From: Oscillospiraceae bacterium
GTDB lineage: Bacteria > Bacillota > Clostridia > Oscillospirales > Oscillospiraceae
Direction of reading: 5' to 3'
DNA: 62,290 nucleotides
NCBI GenBank assembly: GCA_017522015.1
Contig: JAFXAW010000048.1
Coordinates: 1-62,290 of the forward strand
Position 1 is the stretch's first letter; each line of letters opens with the position of its first letter. Shown here in pieces: positions 31,308 to 40,470 of the stretch. The notes below the pieces were generated by a model. The model was given only the letters and a program-made list of their open reading frames with translations, had not been told where the DNA came from and did not search any database. Both the position numbers and the translations under genes were made by a program.

Positions 31308-34250
31308 ATGAAAAGACGATTGCTTTCCCTGCTCCTTGTGCTTGTCATGGCGCTGGGAATGCTGCCCACCATAGCTGTTGCCGCACCGGCCGAGAGCGAA
31401 GGTGTGTATCAAATCGGCACAGCGGAGGAGCTGCTGTGGTTTGCGCAGGAAGTCAAGGGTGGCAACACCGGTATCAGCGGTGTGCTAACGGCTGATATTG
31501 ACATGAGTAACTATGCAAGCTGGCCCGGCATCGGCACGAACCATCAACCGTTTTCCGGTTCGTTTGATGGCCAGGGTCATACGGTTACTTTCCGGAACGC
31601 CATGTGGGGCATGTTTGGTTTTGTTGCGGGTAAATCCGGTGCAATTGTTACCATTCAGAATGTAAAAACCGCCGGCAGTGTCCAGCGCAGTCCCATTGCC
31701 CATGATGTGACGTTTACGCACATTATCGGCTGTATCAATGGTGCAACCGTCACAAAGGCAAATGAGAACTATGTTGGCGGTATCGTAGGTTCTGTCCGGT
31801 ATACGCAGGATGGTACCACTTATACCAATGATGTGCTGATTCAAAATTGCGGCAATGTAGCCAGTATCACCGCCAATGACTATGTGGGCGGTATTATGGG
31901 TAGCGCCTGCTATGTCAACACCCGGATCGAGAACTGCTACAACACCGGCAATATCCATGGTAATACCTACGTAGGTGGTATTGTGGGTTGGCACCAGAAC
32001 TACAAGGGGAGTAACCACGTAAAAAATAGCTACAATACCGGCCGTGTGACCGGCAGTGAAGCTGTTGCGGGTATTGCAGGCCATCTGAATAACGGTGTTA
32101 CAGTTCAGAACTGCTATAACGCAGGTGCCAGCACCTACGCAATTATTGGTCGGCAGTACAATGCCACCAATGTGCTCTCCAACACCTATTTCCTGGGTGC
32201 TGCCTCTGCCAAGAGTGTTCCGGACTATACCACCTATGAAAGCCAGGAGCCTGTTTATCGGGCTGCGGCAAAAACCGCCGCGGATATGGCAAGTGCAGAC
32301 TTTGCCGCACTTATGGGTGGCGCTTACAAGGCAAGCTGTCCGTATCCCGTACTCAGCTGGCAGACTGCAACGGAACACACCGGTGCTGTCTGCGACAACT
32401 GTAAGCTGGGCAGCACGGAGAAGGAACTTTATGATGTTTCCTTCCAACAGCATGCGGGCTACACGCTGAACGGTGAATCCAAGGTAACCCAAGGCCAAGC
32501 CTATTCCTTCACCATTACCATCAGCGAAGGATATGAGAAAATCGCAGGCTTTGCTGTCAAAGTCAACGGCGAGGAAGTGACTCCCGCCAGCGATGGTAAG
32601 TACACGGTTGTAAATGTGCAGGAACCCCTGTCCGTTACGGTTCGCAATGTCCAGATCATTCCCGGCAACCATGTGATCAGCCTTCCCGGTGAGGGAAATG
32701 GTTATAAAATCACCGGCGAAAAGTCGGCAAAGCGCGATGAACCCTACACCTTTGAACTTTCTTTTGTGGATGGCTTCAAGGCAGGAACAGATTTCAAGGT
32801 GATTGCCCAGGAGATCGTTCCCCAGAGCGAACTGGACAATGGAACAGTTCCCTCCGAAATTACGCTGACCGGCAAGAATGGCCTCTACACCATTCCCACC
32901 GTGCAGAAGGACTACCGCATTCTGGTGTCCGGCGTGGTGGCAGTGCCTACTGTCGAGCCCGTAACGGTGAACTTTACTGTCACGGAAGGCTGGTATGAAT
33001 TCCACGAACCCAACGATTCCGGAGATGTGATCATTGACAAAACCCTTACTGTTCCTTACTTTGACCTGTCCCTCTACGGTCTTGAAAAATATTACTACAA
33101 TCCCTACTGCTATGTAGACGAGGCCGGTAATATCAAGACTCGCCAGGAAAAGGGCACCCCGGAAACCGCCTACAATCAGATCACGGTGATGCACGCATTC
33201 ATTGTGGCCACAGAGTTGTTCTATTTGGGTTACAGCCAGGATGAGGTGGGCACGGGCCGTTCCTATCGGGAAATGATCACAGTCACCAACTTTAAAGGTG
33301 AGCAGGTGACCGTCAGCAAATTTGCCAATGCTATTTCCTGGACTCAGGATGCCGGTTCCAGCTTCATGGATTTCTGGGATCATGGCACCAATCTGAATTA
33401 CTATGTCAACTACGCATATCCCCTGGCATACCCCGGTTGGGGTTCCACCGGCGATCAGGTTGTGATGAAGAACGGTGATGTGATCAGTGTTCACCTGATT
33501 ACCGGTGTGGGCAGCGGTTCCAACTTCGGTTTCTTCACCGTAAACGACACCAATAACAAGTACAACCCCGGTACCGATGTGGTCAACGAGATCACTGTGG
33601 ATCAGGGTCAAAAGGTGAAGCTGACCTATTTCTGGACTGCTACCTCCGGTAACTACGCTACTAGCTACAAGTTGCAGAAAAATAAGCAGCTGTACTGGAT
33701 CAATGTGGAAGAAGATGGTGTTCCCGGTTATATGGAACCGGATGAGATCCTGGACTACGATGAGGAGAACGGAAAACCCATTTATGGTTGGGATGATAAC
33801 GACAATCCCATCTATGTATCCTCCAAAGGCTGGAGAGATGAGCCTCTTGGTAAGAACACGGTTCTGAAAACCGACAAAAACGGTGTGATCACCATCGACA
33901 CCGCAGGTCTGGAACCCGGTACTTACTACATTGGCGGCATCGGTGGCTTTGAGGAAGGCGGCGGTGTCGACAACGCAGGCTTTGTTTCTGCTGGCTACGA
34001 AGCCGGTGCGTCCTTCTTCAAGCTCGTTGTGCAGGAGTACAACGGCAAGCTGGGCGATGTGAACAACGATACCTATATTACCGGTGCGGATGCCAATCTG
34101 ATCATTCAGCATGTTTTGGGACTGAATGAGGTTAATGACAGTATCGCCGACGTAAACGGTGACGGCTACGTCACCGGCGCGGATGCCAACTTGGTTACGC
34201 AGAAAGTTTTGGAACTGATCGATTCTTTCCCTGCTGAAAAAAATAAGTAA
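31308..34250 (+). CDS. Secreted GLUG-repeat protein with DUF4430-like module and C-terminal dockerin
   Basis: 980 residues with a Sec signal peptide (cleavage near AVAA, ~26). Residues ~150-290 have GLUG-type repeats (YVGGIVG, YVGGIMG, YVGGIVGWH). Beta-sandwich repeats follow to ~545. A module at ~549-770, with SSFMDFWDHGTNLNYYVN and VVMKNGDVISVHLITG, resembles DUF4430. A type-I-like dockerin ends the protein: LGDVNNDTYITGADANLI at ~915 and IADVNGDGYVTGADANLV at ~946, two calcium-loop/helix repeats. First gene behind riboswitch 3. Probably an adhesive or ligand-binding subunit docked onto the operon's cohesins. GLUG and dockerin assignments are firm; DUF4430 is tentative. Confidence 0.82.
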   Translation: MKRRLLSLLLVLVMALGMLPTIAVAAPAESEGVYQIGTAEELLWFAQEVKGGNTGISGVLTADIDMSNYASWPGIGTNHQPFSGSFDGQGHTVTFRNAMWGMFGFVAGKSGAIVTIQNVKTAGSVQRSPIAHDVTFTHIIGCINGATVTKANENYVGGIVGSVRYTQDGTTYTNDVLIQNCGNVASITANDYVGGIMGSACYVNTRIENCYNTGNIHGNTYVGGIVGWHQNYKGSNHVKNSYNTGRVTGSEAVAGIAGHLNNGVTVQNCYNAGASTYAIIGRQYNATNVLSNTYFLGAASAKSVPDYTTYESQEPVYRAAAKTAADMASADFAALMGGAYKASCPYPVLSWQTATEHTGAVCDNCKLGSTEKELYDVSFQQHAGYTLNGESKVTQGQAYSFTITISEGYEKIAGFAVKVNGEEVTPASDGKYTVVNVQEPLSVTVRNVQIIPGNHVISLPGEGNGYKITGEKSAKRDEPYTFELSFVDGFKAGTDFKVIAQEIVPQSELDNGTVPSEITLTGKNGLYTIPTVQKDYRILVSGVVAVPTVEPVTVNFTVTEGWYEFHEPNDSGDVIIDKTLTVPYFDLSLYGLEKYYYNPYCYVDEAGNIKTRQEKGTPETAYNQITVMHAFIVATELFYLGYSQDEVGTGRSYREMITVTNFKGEQVTVSKFANAISWTQDAGSSFMDFWDHGTNLNYYVNYAYPLAYPGWGSTGDQVVMKNGDVISVHLITGVGSGSNFGFFTVNDTNNKYNPGTDVVNEITVDQGQKVKLTYFWTATSGNYATSYKLQKNKQLYWINVEEDGVPGYMEPDEILDYDEENGKPIYGWDDNDNPIYVSSKGWRDEPLGKNTVLKTDKNGVITIDTAGLEPGTYYIGGIGGFEEGGGVDNAGFVSAGYEAGASFFKLVVQEYNGKLGDVNNDTYITGADANLIIQHVLGLNEVNDSIADVNGDGYVTGADANLVTQKVLELIDSFPAEKNK

Positions 34251-34264
34251 AAAGGAGTTTTTAC

Positions 34265-37243
34265 ATGAAAAAAGCATTGTCTGCGCTGCTGGTGATCGTC
34301 ATGGTGCTCAGTCTGATGCCCATGACTGTATTTGCAGCGAGTAATCCCACAATTTATTTTGAAACCGATTTTACCACGGAACTGGCAGCCGGTGATACCT
34401 TCACCGTCACGGCACATCTGAAAGACAATGTGCGCTTTGATGCCTTGACTCTGACCTTGAAGTGGAATGACAAGGCTGTTAAGTTTAACGGTTTTGCTAC
34501 CAATAACAGAGGCATTCCGACCTCTGAGGTGTTCAATGCCGGGGATGGCTACACGACTGCCGCTGTAAATCAGGAAACCGGTAAGATCATGGGCGTTGAT
34601 GCTACCGGCTATGGCTACGATAACAACGGCATGCTCTTTATTGCCAACTTCGAGATCGTGGGCGAAGGTGCTTTGGACATAGGTCTGAAGACGGATGATC
34701 CTACGGTGTTTGAGATGGTCGATAATAATGGTGTTGACCAAGCCCCGATTCTTGACACCTCTGCGCTGAATGGCCTGACTGTCGGCGGCAAGCCTGTTGG
34801 CCCCGAGATGCCTGAGAATGCCCCCTTCACTGCCATCACCACCGATGTGGGTCCCATCGTGGATGTTGAGGAGTGCGGCTTCCTGTCTGTTGATCCTTGG
34901 GGCACCGGTTTTGGTTCCCCTGTTGCCCACTACCACATTACCATTCCTGCGGATGCCACCGAAGCCTATGTCAGATTCCCTCTGTCTGTCGATAACTTTG
35001 TTTCTCAAAATTTCATGATTGGCGAAAACGAAATTGGCAGTGCATACGCCAGCGTTAACCATGATGATCTGGATGCAGACGCAGAAAGTGGCATGGCTGG
35101 TCTCCAGTACGGCGAGAACGGCGATGACTATACCGTTATGATCATCCCCATGGAGTTTGTGGTTGGTGACATGATGGGCAATGTGGGTACACTGCCCGCC
35201 GTCAAGGGTGAAGATGAGCTGTATTACGCAGTTGGCCCTCAGGATAATGGGGGTAATACTTATGCACTGTTCTCCTTCGAGTATGCTGGCGAGGAAGAGG
35301 AAATCTACTCCATCACCATCGACGAGGGCATCGTCGGCGGTACCGTTTGGGCAGAAAATGAGGATGGTGAAACGATCACCCAGGCTAAGCCCGGTGATGT
35401 GGTTGTGCTGCAGTATGAAGCAGAGGAAGGTTATGCGTTCGTTGGGTTCTCCTATGTGAACGATGATACCAACCAGGCGACCGAGTGTGCGAACGGTGCG
35501 TTTGATATGCCTTGGAGCAATGTCACGATTAAGGCTGTCTTTAGATCTACCCATACCTGCGAATTCAAAGAGGTTGTTGCTGACAAGTATCTGAAGGAAG
35601 CAGCCACCTGCGAGCATGCGGCTGAGTATTTCAAGTCCTGCGAATGCGGCAAGACCAGCACGGAGACGTTCTTCGATGGCGAGACCGTTGACCACAAGTA
35701 TGAGAACAGTCAGTGCATCTGGTGCCAGACCGCTGAAGTTATCGGCTACACTGTCACCATGGGCGCCGATGTTGAGGCGGTTGCCGGTGAGACCATCTCT
35801 ATCCCCGTAACGGTGGGCTATACCGACGATACCGTTAAAAACTACAATGCCTTCGACATGACCTTTACCTATGATTCCGCTGTTCTGACCTTGACCTCCA
35901 CAGCCATTGAAGGCATGACCGTCACCGACAATAGCGGCACTGTCCATGTACAGCGTTACGGCAGCGACCTGAGCGTTGGCGGCACTGCGCTGACCCTGAC
36001 CTTCAAGGCAACTGTTGCCGACACGACCAATGTCACGGTGACCGCTGCCAAGGTGGGTATTTCCGAGACTGCGCTGACGCAGGAAGCTGACGATGCAGCC
36101 ATCATTGATGATTGCACCAAGATCACAGTTACCGGCTACACGGTCAACCTGCCTGCCGAGTTCGAGGGCGAATCCACCGTGGCTCCCGGCGAAAATTACA
36201 CCTTCGAGGCCAAGGACAAGAATTATAACTACGATGTGACTGCCAAGATCGGCGACGATGAAATCGACGTTACCGACAACGGCGACGGCACCTTCACCAT
36301 CCCCGCCGCTCAGATCACCGGCAACATCGTCATCACCACCGAGAAGACCGGCAAGCTGTTCGATGTGACTCTGGGCGATGACATGACCGGCGAAACCTCT
36401 GCGCAGTACATGACTCCCTACACCGCAACCCTGACCAAGGAAGCCGGTTACGGTTATCAGATCACCGTCACCATCGGCGGCGAAGCTTACACCGGCTTCA
36501 CCTATGATGCGGCCACCGGCGTTGTTACCATCCCCGGCCAAGCCATTGTCGGTGCAATCGTCTTTGATTCCGGAAAGGAAGCTGGCGACTTCACCGTTGC
36601 TGTTGAAGGCAATCACGCAGGCGACGTCACCTACGAAGCAACCGCAGAAGGCGGCAAGCCCTACTCCTTCAAGCTGAATAAGGTGGACGGCTATACTTAC
36701 GAAATCACGGCTACCATGGGCGGCGAAAAAGTTGAACTGACCGAGGCTGAGGGTACTTACACCATCGCTAAGGTCACCGGCAACATCGTCATCACCGTCG
36801 AGGGCACCTCCGATCTGAAGGCGGAAGTCAAAGAGTACGTTACGCTCAACGGCAAAACCATGTTCCTGGTCACTGCTACCCAGACTCTGGCTGATGATGA
36901 GGCTTTGTCGTACGACGGCAATGTGATGTTCTGGTCCGAGCAGTATGCGGCGTGGGCCTATCTTGTTATCACCGATGGAGCTCTGACCGATGAAGATGCT
37001 GCCGCTAAGATCACCAGCGGTGAGGTGGAATTCACCGAGCTGAAGCAGACATACGACGTCAACGAGGCCGGCAAGGTTGACATCAACGACGCACAGCTGG
37101 TCTTTGATATGTACAACAACGAGTATCAGGACTTCACCAGTGCTACCATGCTGAAGTTCCTGAAGGCTGACGTTAACGGCGACAAGTCCATTAATGTTGA
37201 TGACGCCGCCGCGATCGTCGCTGAGATCGTGAGAACGAAGTAA
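34265..37243 (+). CDS. Secreted scaffold-like protein: two cohesin-like domains, repeats and dockerin
   Basis: 992 residues, ATG seven bases after AAGGAG and 14 bases after the previous stop. Signal peptide to ~24. Cohesin-like domains at ~28-170 (AAGDTFTVTAHLKD, ALTLTLKWNDKAVKF) and ~496-620 (VAGETISIPVTVGY, AFDMTFTYDSAVLTL). A cysteine-containing segment (CEFKEVV, CECGKT, CIWCQ) separates them. Three ~75-residue repeats follow (YTFEAKDKNYNYDV, YTATLTKEAGYGYQI, YSFKLNKVDGYTYEI). A conserved module (~880-925) precedes a dockerin (YDVNEAGKVDINDAQLVF at ~928 and ADVNGDKSINVDDAAAIV at ~967). With cohesin and dockerin on one chain it can act as an adaptor scaffoldin. The C-terminal half is paralogous to the next gene. 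Confidence 0.82.
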   Translation: MKKALSALLVIVMVLSLMPMTVFAASNPTIYFETDFTTELAAGDTFTVTAHLKDNVRFDALTLTLKWNDKAVKFNGFATNNRGIPTSEVFNAGDGYTTAAVNQETGKIMGVDATGYGYDNNGMLFIANFEIVGEGALDIGLKTDDPTVFEMVDNNGVDQAPILDTSALNGLTVGGKPVGPEMPENAPFTAITTDVGPIVDVEECGFLSVDPWGTGFGSPVAHYHITIPADATEAYVRFPLSVDNFVSQNFMIGENEIGSAYASVNHDDLDADAESGMAGLQYGENGDDYTVMIIPMEFVVGDMMGNVGTLPAVKGEDELYYAVGPQDNGGNTYALFSFEYAGEEEEIYSITIDEGIVGGTVWAENEDGETITQAKPGDVVVLQYEAEEGYAFVGFSYVNDDTNQATECANGAFDMPWSNVTIKAVFRSTHTCEFKEVVADKYLKEAATCEHAAEYFKSCECGKTSTETFFDGETVDHKYENSQCIWCQTAEVIGYTVTMGADVEAVAGETISIPVTVGYTDDTVKNYNAFDMTFTYDSAVLTLTSTAIEGMTVTDNSGTVHVQRYGSDLSVGGTALTLTFKATVADTTNVTVTAAKVGISETALTQEADDAAIIDDCTKITVTGYTVNLPAEFEGESTVAPGENYTFEAKDKNYNYDVTAKIGDDEIDVTDNGDGTFTIPAAQITGNIVITTEKTGKLFDVTLGDDMTGETSAQYMTPYTATLTKEAGYGYQITVTIGGEAYTGFTYDAATGVVTIPGQAIVGAIVFDSGKEAGDFTVAVEGNHAGDVTYEATAEGGKPYSFKLNKVDGYTYEITATMGGEKVELTEAEGTYTIAKVTGNIVITVEGTSDLKAEVKEYVTLNGKTMFLVTATQTLADDEALSYDGNVMFWSEQYAAWAYLVITDGALTDEDAAAKITSGEVEFTELKQTYDVNEAGKVDINDAQLVFDMYNNEYQDFTSATMLKFLKADVNGDKSINVDDAAAIVAEIVRTK

Positions 37244-37282
37244 AACGTAAAAAACCTACAGATCCAAAAGCAAAGTCCGGTT

Positions 37283-37306
37283 CCACCCCCGCTTTTGCGG
37301 GGGTGG
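37283..37306 (+). other. Intra-operon GC hairpin
   Basis: CCACCCCCGC-TTTT-GCGGGGGTGG, a perfect 10-base stem in the 183-base gap between two scaffold genes, without a T tract. Possibly an mRNA-stabilising or attenuating element. Confidence 0.55.
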
Positions 37307-37426
37307 ACATCGGCGTGTTTCGGGAACTGACAGGTGAGGCGCTGAAAACAGCGCGATAGCTGTCAATTTCTGAACCTTTTCCATCCGATCCGGATGTTAG
37401 CTATTTGTTACGGGAGGCAATCGCCT

Positions 37427-39781
37427 ATGAAAAAACTGCAACGTATGCTCAGTCTGCTGCTGGCGCTGACTATGGTGTTTGGCCTGTGGTCGCTTACATA
37501 CGCCGTTGAGGGGAGTGACGTGACCCTGTCCCTGTCCTTTTCTCAGCCCGGCGTGAAAGTGGGGGAATCCGTTGCGCTGAGCATGGTAGCGGACCGGGAT
37601 TTCAGCACCCGTGGCGTCGGAATGACCATCTGCTACGACGATACGGTGCTGGCGCCGGATTTGGAGGGGTCCTCCACAGCGGCACCGCTTCAGATCCATG
37701 CGGTGACGGTTGGCGGAAAGGCGGCGCTGCGCGTCAGCTTTATGCCAGGCTTGGAGCCTGTTACATTCTCTGCTTCGGAAGCCCTGGCGCAGATTAGATT
37801 CAAGGCCCTGGCTGTGGTGGAGCAGACTTCTGTTTCCGTGGACGCGGCGTATCTTTACGATGAACAGCTCTCTGAAATTCCCGTGCACAGCGCAGGGGAG
37901 GCTTGCCTGGCCGTTGAGCCCGCTGCGGAATATGTGCCGGTAACGGGTATTGCGCTGGATAAGACAGAGCTGACCCTGGAAGAGGGCGAAATGGAATCCC
38001 TGAAAGCGACTGTCGAACCCATCGGCGCATCCGATCCTGCAGTCGTATGGACGTCCTCCAATGAAAAAGCGGCAATCGTTTCTGACGGTGTTGTTAAGGC
38101 TGTGACAGAGGGGAGTGCAACCGTCACCGCAACGACGAAAGACGGCGGCTTTACCGCCTCCTGCATTGTGACGGTGACAGCGCCCGATGCGGGTTATACC
38201 GTGAAGATGCCTGCAGACACTGTTGCCACCATTGGCGGCAGCGTTCGGATTCCGGTGGTGATCAGCAATGAGGACGGACAGACTGGATATAACGCCTTTG
38301 ACATCAGCTTTGCCTATGATCCGGAGATTCTGGAGCTTAGCTCCACGACCCTGTCCGGTGTGACCGTTACTGCGCAGAGCGGCAAGGTCAACGTGCTGGG
38401 CTACGGCGAGGACAGAAGTGCCGGCTCCGTGCCCTTCACTCTGGAATTCAAGGTGCTGAAGATGCAAAGCTCTGAGGTTCAGATCACCACAGCCCGGGTG
38501 GACAACTCCGGCAACGCCGTGGTCAGGAATGCATCTTTGGCAAGCCTCATGGATGACCGGACAGCAATCGCCGTGACCGGCTATCCTGTGACATTGCCGG
38601 AGGGTTTCAACGGCTCCAACAACGCAACGCCCGGTGAGGATTACACCTTTACCGCACTGAACGACTACTACGATTACACGATTGCCGTTACTGTAGGTGG
38701 TCAGGAAATCACCGTAACGAAGAACGGTAACGGCAGCTACACGATTCCTGCAGAGCTTGTCACCGGAGAGATCGTTGTAAGCGCTACGAAGAACGGAAAG
38801 ATCTTCAAGGTTACGCTGGGCACAGACATGAGCGGCAAAACCTCCGCGCAATACGGCACCGATTATGTGGCAACCATCAACCGGGATGAAAGCTACCGTT
38901 ACACCGTGACGGTCACCATTGGCGGCATGGAATACACGGGTTACATGGCTTCCGGAAAGACGTATACAATCCCCGGTGAGGATATTACGGGTGAAATCGT
39001 ATTCAAGGTTGAAAAGACGCTGATCGTTCCCGTCAATCCTCCCGGACCGACGGATCCGTCTGATCCTGCCAATCCCACCGATCCTCCCAAGCCGGTTACT
39101 TATCACAGCGTTAGCTTTGCCGGTTCCGGAGCCGGTGCGGCACAGGGCAATGCGACGTCCGTTGCCCACGGCGGAACATATACGCTGAACCTGAAGAAGC
39201 AGGCGGGCTACAACTACACCGTAGTCTATAAGATGGGCGGCAAACCTGCCGTTGCGGTTTCTCCCAACGGAAATGGAACCTATACGATTGCAAATGTAAG
39301 CGCGCCGCTGGAGATCATCATTGAGAAGGCACTGAATATTGAGATCTCTGTATACGAGTATCTGACACTGGATAAAAAATCTGTATTTCTGATTGTGGCA
39401 GATGCTGCTTTGGGCAGCGGCAGCGTATTTACCTGCGATGGCGATGTGATGTATTACAGCGAAGCCTACGGTGCATGGGCTTATCTGCTCATCACGAACG
39501 AACATCTGGATTTGAGCGATGTCCAACCCCGCGTGAAGATCGCGGCTCTGAACGACCGGCTGCTTGTATATTCCGGATATGATGTCGACCGAAACGGACA
39601 GGTGGATTGGAACGACGTACAGCTTGCGCATGATCTGTACAACGCAAAATACGATACGTTTGACACCGTCAATATGTCAAAGTATCTGAGCGCGGATGTG
39701 AATGCCGACGGAAAGCTGGACGTTCGGGATGTGGTGCAGATCGCCTGGGCAATTTGGACGAGTGAGGAGGCGCGCACATGA
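37427..39781 (+). CDS. Secreted scaffold-like protein: two cohesin-like domains, Big_2 and dockerin
   Basis: 784 residues from ATG 37427 in GGGAGGCAATCGCCTATG. Signal peptide to ~25. Cohesin-like domain 1 ~25-165 (VKVGESVALSMVAD, GVGMTICYDDTVLA). Bacterial Ig-like Big_2 ~167-256 (VTGIALDKTELTLEEGE...VVWTSSNEKAA...). Cohesin-like domain 2 ~257-390 (IGGSVRIPVVISN, AFDISFAYDPEILEL). Repeats and a Pro/Asp/Thr linker (~540-565) follow, then the module VYEYLTLDKKSVFLIVAD and a dockerin (YDVDRNGQVDWNDVQLAH at ~717, ADVNADGKLDVRDVVQIA at ~754). Paralogue of the preceding protein from cohesin 2 onward. The last codons overlap the next start (ATGA). Confidence 0.85.
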   Translation: MKKLQRMLSLLLALTMVFGLWSLTYAVEGSDVTLSLSFSQPGVKVGESVALSMVADRDFSTRGVGMTICYDDTVLAPDLEGSSTAAPLQIHAVTVGGKAALRVSFMPGLEPVTFSASEALAQIRFKALAVVEQTSVSVDAAYLYDEQLSEIPVHSAGEACLAVEPAAEYVPVTGIALDKTELTLEEGEMESLKATVEPIGASDPAVVWTSSNEKAAIVSDGVVKAVTEGSATVTATTKDGGFTASCIVTVTAPDAGYTVKMPADTVATIGGSVRIPVVISNEDGQTGYNAFDISFAYDPEILELSSTTLSGVTVTAQSGKVNVLGYGEDRSAGSVPFTLEFKVLKMQSSEVQITTARVDNSGNAVVRNASLASLMDDRTAIAVTGYPVTLPEGFNGSNNATPGEDYTFTALNDYYDYTIAVTVGGQEITVTKNGNGSYTIPAELVTGEIVVSATKNGKIFKVTLGTDMSGKTSAQYGTDYVATINRDESYRYTVTVTIGGMEYTGYMASGKTYTIPGEDITGEIVFKVEKTLIVPVNPPGPTDPSDPANPTDPPKPVTYHSVSFAGSGAGAAQGNATSVAHGGTYTLNLKKQAGYNYTVVYKMGGKPAVAVSPNGNGTYTIANVSAPLEIIIEKALNIEISVYEYLTLDKKSVFLIVADAALGSGSVFTCDGDVMYYSEAYGAWAYLLITNEHLDLSDVQPRVKIAALNDRLLVYSGYDVDRNGQVDWNDVQLAHDLYNAKYDTFDTVNMSKYLSADVNADGKLDVRDVVQIAWAIWTSEEART

Positions 39782-40467
39782 AGAAAAGCATAGGGATTTT
39801 ACTGGTCGTGCTGCTTAGTCTCACCTTGACGCTGACCGTTATGGCGGTGGAGCTTACGAACTGTACGGTGACCGCAGAAACCGTTTCCGGTGCGCCGGGG
39901 GAAACGGTTACGGTGGAAATTCAGATTGCGGACAACCCCGGCTTTACCAACTTTGCCATCGCACTGGATTATGACCGGGAACATCTGACGCTAAAAAGCA
40001 TTGAAACCGAAGACGGCAATGCCCCTTACCTCTGCGGTTCCAATGTCAGCATCAACAAGACCTGGGATGAGGAAGAAAAGGAATACGGCTTTGTGGTGTC
40101 CGCCTCCGCAGATCCTGTAAAGGGGAATGGAACTCTGTTTGCCGTGACCTTTGAGATCGCAGCCGATTTCGTCGGCGAAGCGCAGGTCACACCCATGGTG
40201 CAGTACATCCGCAACAACGAAGCGCTGTTTTCCGTCTTTGAAGAGATCGATGCGGAGGCCACATCCGGCGCGGTCCTGTCCGCGCTGGAAGGCGACGTGA
40301 ACGGCGACGGTATCATCGAGTATGACGATGTGATGCTGGCCTACAAAGCGTTTTTGGGTGAAGCCGAATTGACGGCGGAGCAAATGGCTGCGGTGGATGC
40401 AAACGGAAACGGCACCGTGGAAGAAACGGAGTATCAGGCAATTTATCAGATATACATTGGAGGTTAA
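39778..40467 (+). CDS. Small secreted cohesin-dockerin protein
   Basis: 229 residues; start overlaps the preceding stop by four bases, so translation is probably coupled. Signal peptide to ~23. One cohesin-like domain (~27-165) with APGETVTVEIQIADNPGF, NFAIALDYDREHLTLKSI and GTLFAVTFEIAADFVGEA, a clear match to the cohesin pattern. C-terminal dockerin-like EF pair at ~171-229 (GDVNGDGIIEYDDVMLAY and VDANGNGTVEETEYQAIY). It is the minimal form of an adaptor scaffoldin. Followed three bases later by the membrane-anchored cohesin-like gene. Confidence 0.85.
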   Translation: MKKSIGILLVVLLSLTLTLTVMAVELTNCTVTAETVSGAPGETVTVEIQIADNPGFTNFAIALDYDREHLTLKSIETEDGNAPYLCGSNVSINKTWDEEEKEYGFVVSASADPVKGNGTLFAVTFEIAADFVGEAQVTPMVQYIRNNEALFSVFEEIDAEATSGAVLSALEGDVNGDGIIEYDDVMLAYKAFLGEAELTAEQMAAVDANGNGTVEETEYQAIYQIYIGG

Positions 40468-40470
40468 GAA

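Noticed and set aside
31485-36616. Minus-strand ORFs of 930 and 816 codons opposite the dockerin proteins
   Set aside because: Products have no membrane, signal or domain logic; the plus-strand reading has signal peptides, repeats and dockerins.
34265-40467. Cellulosome for polysaccharide degradation
   Set aside because: Dockerin and cohesin modules are present but no glycosidase, CBM or esterase domain is visible in the operon; control and transporter point elsewhere.
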